A stretch of DNA of 64,000 bases from Eledone cirrhosa (lineage: Eukaryota; Mollusca; Cephalopoda; Octopoda; Eledonidae), in assembly GCA_964016885.1 (NCBI GenBank), contig OZ024745.1:48149042-48213041 (forward strand), written 5' to 3'. How positions within the stretch are numbered: position 1 is the first letter of the stretch; each line of letters opens with the position of its first letter. A program made the translations under genes and the position numbers. Below are positions 55,001-62,003 of this stretch, piece by piece. Below the pieces are notes generated by a model. The model made no database searches. It had not been told where the DNA came from and saw nothing but the letters and a program-made list of their open reading frames with translations.

Positions 55001-58000
55001 TATAGATGACATATAGAGAGAGCTTCATAGAGGAATTTTGCAAGATGGAACAAGACTGCTTTCGGAATCCCTAAAGAGAGGGGTGTGTAAAGGAGCTTCT
55101 CTCAAGATTCAAAAGAGCTAAGAGGAAATGACAAAAGAAGGCAGCAAGTGGGAAGATAATGTGCTGGAAAAGACCTGTCCAACCTTTTCAAGTATGGAAA
55201 AGCAGAAGTAAAAATCATGATGATGATGACGACGATGGTGATGATGATGTTTAACCTCTTGTTCTCAGCAATGCGCAAATAAAAAAAGTTTTCATTTTTG
55301 GAAATGGTTGTGTATGAATAGAGGGACACAACCCAGATATGAAGGGAGTTAAAAGGGATGATTTGACAGGGATAAACTACTCTTACAAACAAAAATATTT
55401 GGATTTATTGTAGAAATTATTTAATTACATCATTCAAAATGTTGAATAAATTTTTTTTAAATAATCAAATTCATATTTTTCAGGTATTGAAAAACAGATG
55501 ACTTATAGAAAAAATGATGGCTCTTATTCAACTTTTGAAAATACGGAATCAAGCACATGGTAATGATAAAGACTATTTGCATTAATTGCATTAATAACAG
55601 CAAAATGTGATTCAAGGCTTAATATTACTGAATGCATGAAATAACAATCATCATCATCATCTTCACTATTTAACGTCTGTTTTCCCAGCTAGCAAGAGTT
55701 AGATGGTCTTCACAGAGTGAATCAGTACTCAAGTAGGGAGCATACTGATCCCACACTCTACCGAGTACAATTTATCATGACACTAGCACTAGTGAGGTTG
55801 TTCTGTCTTTGATGTAGCTGAAGAGTCCTCCCAACCATTTGTTTGGCAGCTATTCTACAACTGAATTCTCTTTCTATCACCAACCACTTTACAGAGTGAA
55901 CAGAGGTTGGTAATTGGATATATATATATATATATATATACAATATATTAATAAATGGAAACTATATTTATAAAACCATAATTATTTTATTATATATATT
56001 TCAAGGGCGACCAAGGTAAATTATGGTGCGCTGAAGTGAGCGAAGAAATAAATTTTATATGGTTGAGCAATCAGAATGTAAATATTCATTATGTTATGTT
56101 TATATTATTTATAAAGGTAAAGTTAAAAAATTAAATTAATGATAAAAAATCTTTACAAAAGAATAGTTATAATTTAGTTAAAAATTTAACCAGAAATTTA
56201 ATTAAAATTTAATTAGAATTTAATTAAAATTTAATTAATTACAATAAGATATATTACAAAAAGAAGTATTCAAAAATTTAAGATGTATTAAGGTTTAGAT
56301 GGGTATGTTATGTTATAGGTTATAAATTATTTGAATGTATAGTATTTTGCATTGGAAAAAACCAAGTATAGTTTAATTGATTAAAGTAAGTTTGGCTAAA
56401 TATAATTTTGCCAGAGTTTATTAATAGTTATAAATCAAATCTTAAACATCAAATATTTATGGAGATTTACGAGAGTTTAGAAAGGAAAAATTATTTAATT
56501 AGGAGTATATATTAAAACAATTTACAATTTCAACTATAAAAATTGAGATTATAAAAACAATAAGGAAGTTTAAAGGAAGTTAAAAGGGATTTTTTAAAAA
56601 CCCAAATGACTCAAAGGATAGATAAAAATCACTATGAAAGTTATAAGAAGTTATAAAAAGTCATCTTAAAATATAATTAAAATATTAGACATAATTATTC
56701 TACATATATATAAATAATATAAATGATTGGATATATATGAAAATATATAAGTATTAAAAATAATTGGATATATATGAAAATACATAAGTATTAAACATGT
56801 TTAGAATATTGGAAGATGTAGGGGTAATGGAAGATATGAAAATATTGGTTTTTCGTATCTTTCAAAAGAATCTTTCAAAAACTTAATCATAAGTTTTACA
56901 AAAATTTCCAGGTGTTTCGAAGGAAATTTTTAGAATTTTTCAAAACATTTTCATAAAAGAATTTCTGGAGGTAGGATTGAAAAGTGCAATAATATAAGTA
57001 TTAGAAAGTAAAGGTTTTAAGGAGTAAATTAAAATTAATAAGTGTACTTTATATATTTAGGAAGGTTAGAATTATATTGATATATATAATCTGAGGGAAG
57101 AGATTATAGGTGTTTGAATGTAGAAAACGTTAAGTAAGGAAGAATGAACATATATTACATTTTATATATATATCTAAAAGTTGAGTTTAACGGATGTTTA
57201 CAAGAACTAAATAAATTATTCCGTAAATTAATAGAGTTCTTAGATTTTAGTATAAAGAATATTTCCTCTACGCAAAGGCTACAAAATTTGGATAGAGCTG
57301 TGTAAGATGGTGCTTTGGAGACAATATTCCAAGATAAAGAGTAGTTTATATTCTTGGATTTTAAATTCCATAAGTTGGATAGAGAAGTTGAAGATCTTTT
57401 GGTAATATTCGTAAAGGAACATCTATGGTTATTGAAACGAGATTTGAAGTCTGCCAAAGTAGAGCCGACATAGTTGAAGGAATTATCTTTGGTTTTGACA
57501 TTACAATTGTATACTATATTTTTAACTAAACAGTTATTATTTAGAGGACAGTTAGATTTATGTTTTATAAATATAGTTTCCATTTATTAATATATTGTAT
57601 ATTTACTCCACTAACTTGTTGAGTGCTTTATATCAGTTATAAAAATGTTTAATCATCATCATCATCATCAACGTTTAACGTCCGTGTTCCACGCTTGCAT
57701 GGGTTTGGATGGGGGTAGTCCCACTTGATGCAAGAGTGATTGTCTTGCTCGCATAGGACTGTCTGGCAGGTTTTCTACAGTTGGATGCCCTTCCTAACAC
57801 CAACCACATTTACAGTGTGGGTCTGGGAGGTTTTTACCGTGTTGCCTACACGGCCACATTACAGCGTGGACTGTGTGTTTTTTTGTCGTGACACCTACAC
57901 GATCACATTTGTTTCGGCCTCGATGGCGCGGCACCAACATAACTTTACATAGAACGGGGTGGTGTGGATGGGGTGGGGGTGGTGGTGGTGGGACGGGGTG

Positions 58001-59657
58001 TATTTTGTTAGAGATGCCTACTGGCTGGAGTAGGTTTTACTATATATTTTTAGGTAAGGCGGGTCTTCTCTGTTACTGAGTACCGCCAAAGGTCTCGGTC
58101 CAGTGACATTGTCTTGGAGAGGTGTAAGTGTGTGATGTCGGAGTTTATCAGCTCGTCCCAGGTTTTTCTAGGTCTGCCTATTCCGTGACTACCGTCTATC
58201 TTTATTGTCCTGCACTTTGTTATACAGCTATCGACTTTCATGCGCATCACGTGTCCATACCAACGTAGCCTTCTCTCGAGTAAACAACATCTGATCCCTC
58301 TTATCTCTAATTTTTTCCTTAGTTCGTTTATGCTTTGCCGTTCACGTATATTACTGTTACACATCCAGCGGAGCATGCAAGCTTCGTTCCTCTCTAGTCT
58401 GCGTATATCCTCTGCACACAATGCCCAGGTCTCACTGCCATGCAGCATTGCTGTTCGTATGCAGGCATCGTACAACCTGCCTTTCATTTTTAGGGAGAAC
58501 CCTTTAGCAGCTAATAGTGGTATAAGCTCTCTGAACTTTTTCCAACCAGTTCTGACTCTAGCTACAGTACTTTCAGAGCACCCTCCCCCACTGCTGATTT
58601 TATCGCCCAGGTAACGGAAGCTGTCCACTATTTCTATAGAACCCTCTGCGCAATTGAAAGAGCTAGTATTTTGTGGGCACTTGCTGCTACTTATTGCACC
58701 AGAGCACCGGCCACATGTAAAATCTATGTTCTTAGTTAGCTTACCTGTGATCCCACTACATCTTTTATGCACCCATACTTTGCATTTAGGACATAAAATG
58801 GAGTTTCTACCTACGCCTTTCCTACACACCGAGCACGACCATTTCCCAGAAGGGACCGCCGCCTTGTTTTCTTTCCTACAAACTAGTACTTTGGTCTTAG
58901 CCAGGTTAATTTTAAGTCCTTTTGACTCTAGGCCGTGCTTCCATGTTTGGAATTTCTTCTCTAGCTCGGCCATTGATTCCGCTATGAGTGTCAGGTCGTC
59001 TGCGTATAGGAGTTCCCATGGGCAGCCTGTCTTGAACTCCTCTGTTATAGCCTGAATATATATATATATATATGATAAACACAAAACGTGTTTGCATTGC
59101 AACAGACAAAGTTAGCTATTAATGAAATAAACTAATTAAAGTGAATACAATTTGTCTGTCTCGATATAAGTCAATAAAGACAAGCTTATATTGGCAAAGG
59201 CCGTGATTCCTGGACAAATCTAAATTTCAAAATCCAAACCCGCTCCGTAGATGAATTTGAATTTCGAAACCTAAATATGTTTCGCAACGATGGTACGTGA
59301 ATTGAAAAATAAAGAGAATCGAAATGGAATTGAAATAAAAAGTGAAATATCCAAATCTTCTGTGCTTATCAACAGGAACCCAGTAAAATTAGCATATCTC
59401 ACCATCAAAATATTTTGCAGGTCTGACTACACATGTGTCTAGCCAGGCCAAAGTAGCCGTCCCGCATTCCCGGTGCTAGAAATAACAGCCGTTTGTGCGT
59501 TATTAAAGATCAGCTCTACAGTTAAGGAGCAATATACTATATTATAATTTGAGATTAAACTCTCAGTCGTTTACAATAAATCAGCTCCAAGAAAGGCCCC
59601 TTTCTTGGAGCTGATTTATTGTAAACGACTGAGAGTTTAATCTCAAATTATAATATA

Positions 59658-59691
<34 letters not shown>

Positions 59692-61972
59692 CACAAGAAC
59701 TTGCAAATAAATACAGTATGGAAATAGAGAAATTGTTTTTATTATTTCTATTAGGTTGACAGCATTTGTATTGAAGATATTTTGTGAGGCATTAACTCTG
59801 CAAGAGATAGACAGGTCTGTCATATCGTCAGCATTTCTATGGCTACTTAAGAAACAAAAGAACAATGGTGCATTTAAAGAAGACAAATTGATTATTTATA
59901 AAGAAATGATGGTAAGTTTGTGATTTGGGAATTTCTAATATTGATTTGTTTGTGTTTTTAATTATCATTTTTTTTCTCAAATTATATACAAAACATTATA
60001 CTATATATTTTTTTATTCAATTAATTTAAATGCCTGTATAGAGCTAGCAAGCCATGACAGACTATGAGAGGTGTCTAATAACCTTTCCAATTAAAAATCA
60101 AAAACAAGAGAGAAACAAAGAGAAAAAAGAAAGAAAGAAAATGAAACACGAGGCAAAAGAAACAAAAATAAGAAAAAATGTTAAAAAGCAGGGATAGCTA
60201 TAAAGCAGTTAAAAGTTTCTGTTGAATCTTTTCATAGCCTCCTTATACTGAAAGATGTTGTTTATGATTGGTGGATCCTTGACAATATTTTGCACCTCTT
60301 GGTGAGTTTTTAAAGACAAATTTCAAAATGTCCTCTCTCACAGACTGGTAGTTTTTATATTGGAACAAATAGTTCCAATAAAGTTTCTAGGTTGTCTCCA
60401 CAAGAACATAGAGGTGACTCTGTATGGCCTGTTCATGATAAAATATAGTTCATGGTTGAAGCCAAAATAACATTAGTTTATTAACATACATTTTAAATTA
60501 TAATCTTCCAACATAATTTTATATAAGAACCATATGTGGAAGTATTATCATGATAATAAAATGTTGAATCCATGGCAAATTTCTACAGCTGGATACTCTT
60601 TTTTATGCCAACCCATACTTTTCAGTATGGTAAGAGATTAACCAACTTAACAGCATTTTGGAGGTAAAGACACGCACAAATACACGCATATATACAAACA
60701 ATGGGCTTTCACAGTTCCCATCTACCAAATTTATTCACAAGGTATTTGTTGGCCTGTGATTATAGCAGAATACACTTAGCCAACAACATGCTTTATAAGA
60801 GAACTTCGAAATCACACAACCATAGTAGTAAAATAATAGTTTTGTAAATTCATCAAAATTCTTTATTAATTAATGGAAATAGAGTATATTTCTTTAAAAG
60901 TACAGTCATAAAAGGGTTGAAAACGTATTTCAGCAATGATAATATGCATATATATATATATATAAAAAGTAAAAAAGCTTAGAGATATATTTAAAGATTA
61001 TTTTTTTCTACAGAATGAATATTTTTATAATTGTTACATCAAATAGATTTAAAGTTTCAATTTATATGTCAATCTTATCAAATAAAAAAAGGTTGTTTTC
61101 ATATTCTGTGGGCAGTTAGAACATATGTGAATTTTCTGACAAAATGTCTTCTTATATATAAGCACTTTGTGAAGTTTGGTGGTGGTGATAGAAGTGGAGT
61201 TGAACAGATCCGTGTTCAATTGATTCACCAGAAAATTCTCTTGAAACAGTAAATTTCTATTCATAAATAATGGACTAAATGGCATTTCTTTATTCTGTAA
61301 TTTGTACACACACACAACAAAGCAAAGAAATGCCACTATATATATATATATATGTGTTTTTTTTTGTTTTTTTTTAATCCAGGGAGTTATTTCTGATACT
61401 GGTTTAACAGCCTTTGTTTTAATTAGTTTCATGGAGTGTAAAGAAAATTTCCACCAAGAGGTAATTGTTTATTTGTTGCATTTTTAATAATGAATTATAT
61501 TACATATATGTTAGTGTGTGTTTTTATTTATATATATAAACACACATGCCTCTGGTCGCATTATTCATGATATCACTATTCCTTTAGTTTTTGTGTTCAC
61601 TCTGAGAAGAGATTTGTCAATTACTCACTCATTGAGTGCTTTGTGACAGTCTCCGATGATTCGATTGTTTATCTGCAAATTCGATTATACTCACTATTAT
61701 ATATATATAAATATACATATTAAGCTAACAGAAGTCTGATGAGCTTTTGATTCCAGAGTCAGGCCCGATCTATAGAGTTCGAACCTTGAACTGATTAATT
61801 GCAAAACATGTAACATACCTGAATAAACGTAATGAAAATTTGACACCTCATCCATAATTATTATTAATATTACACTCTACTTGGTACAACGCCTGAGTAC
61901 ATACTGGAAACTACGCATCGAATGCTCACTTTGGTGAACCAACAGTAACTTGATGTTTCACTCCCTAAAATT

Positions 61973-62003
<31 letters not shown>

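Noticed and set aside
61031..61252. 73-residue open frame between TED exons
   Set aside because: No resemblance to the TED and no acceptor/donor pair with the needed phase; exons t and u join without it.
61725..61790. CTGATGAG text as a hammerhead core
   Set aside because: No stem II followed by GAAA downstream.
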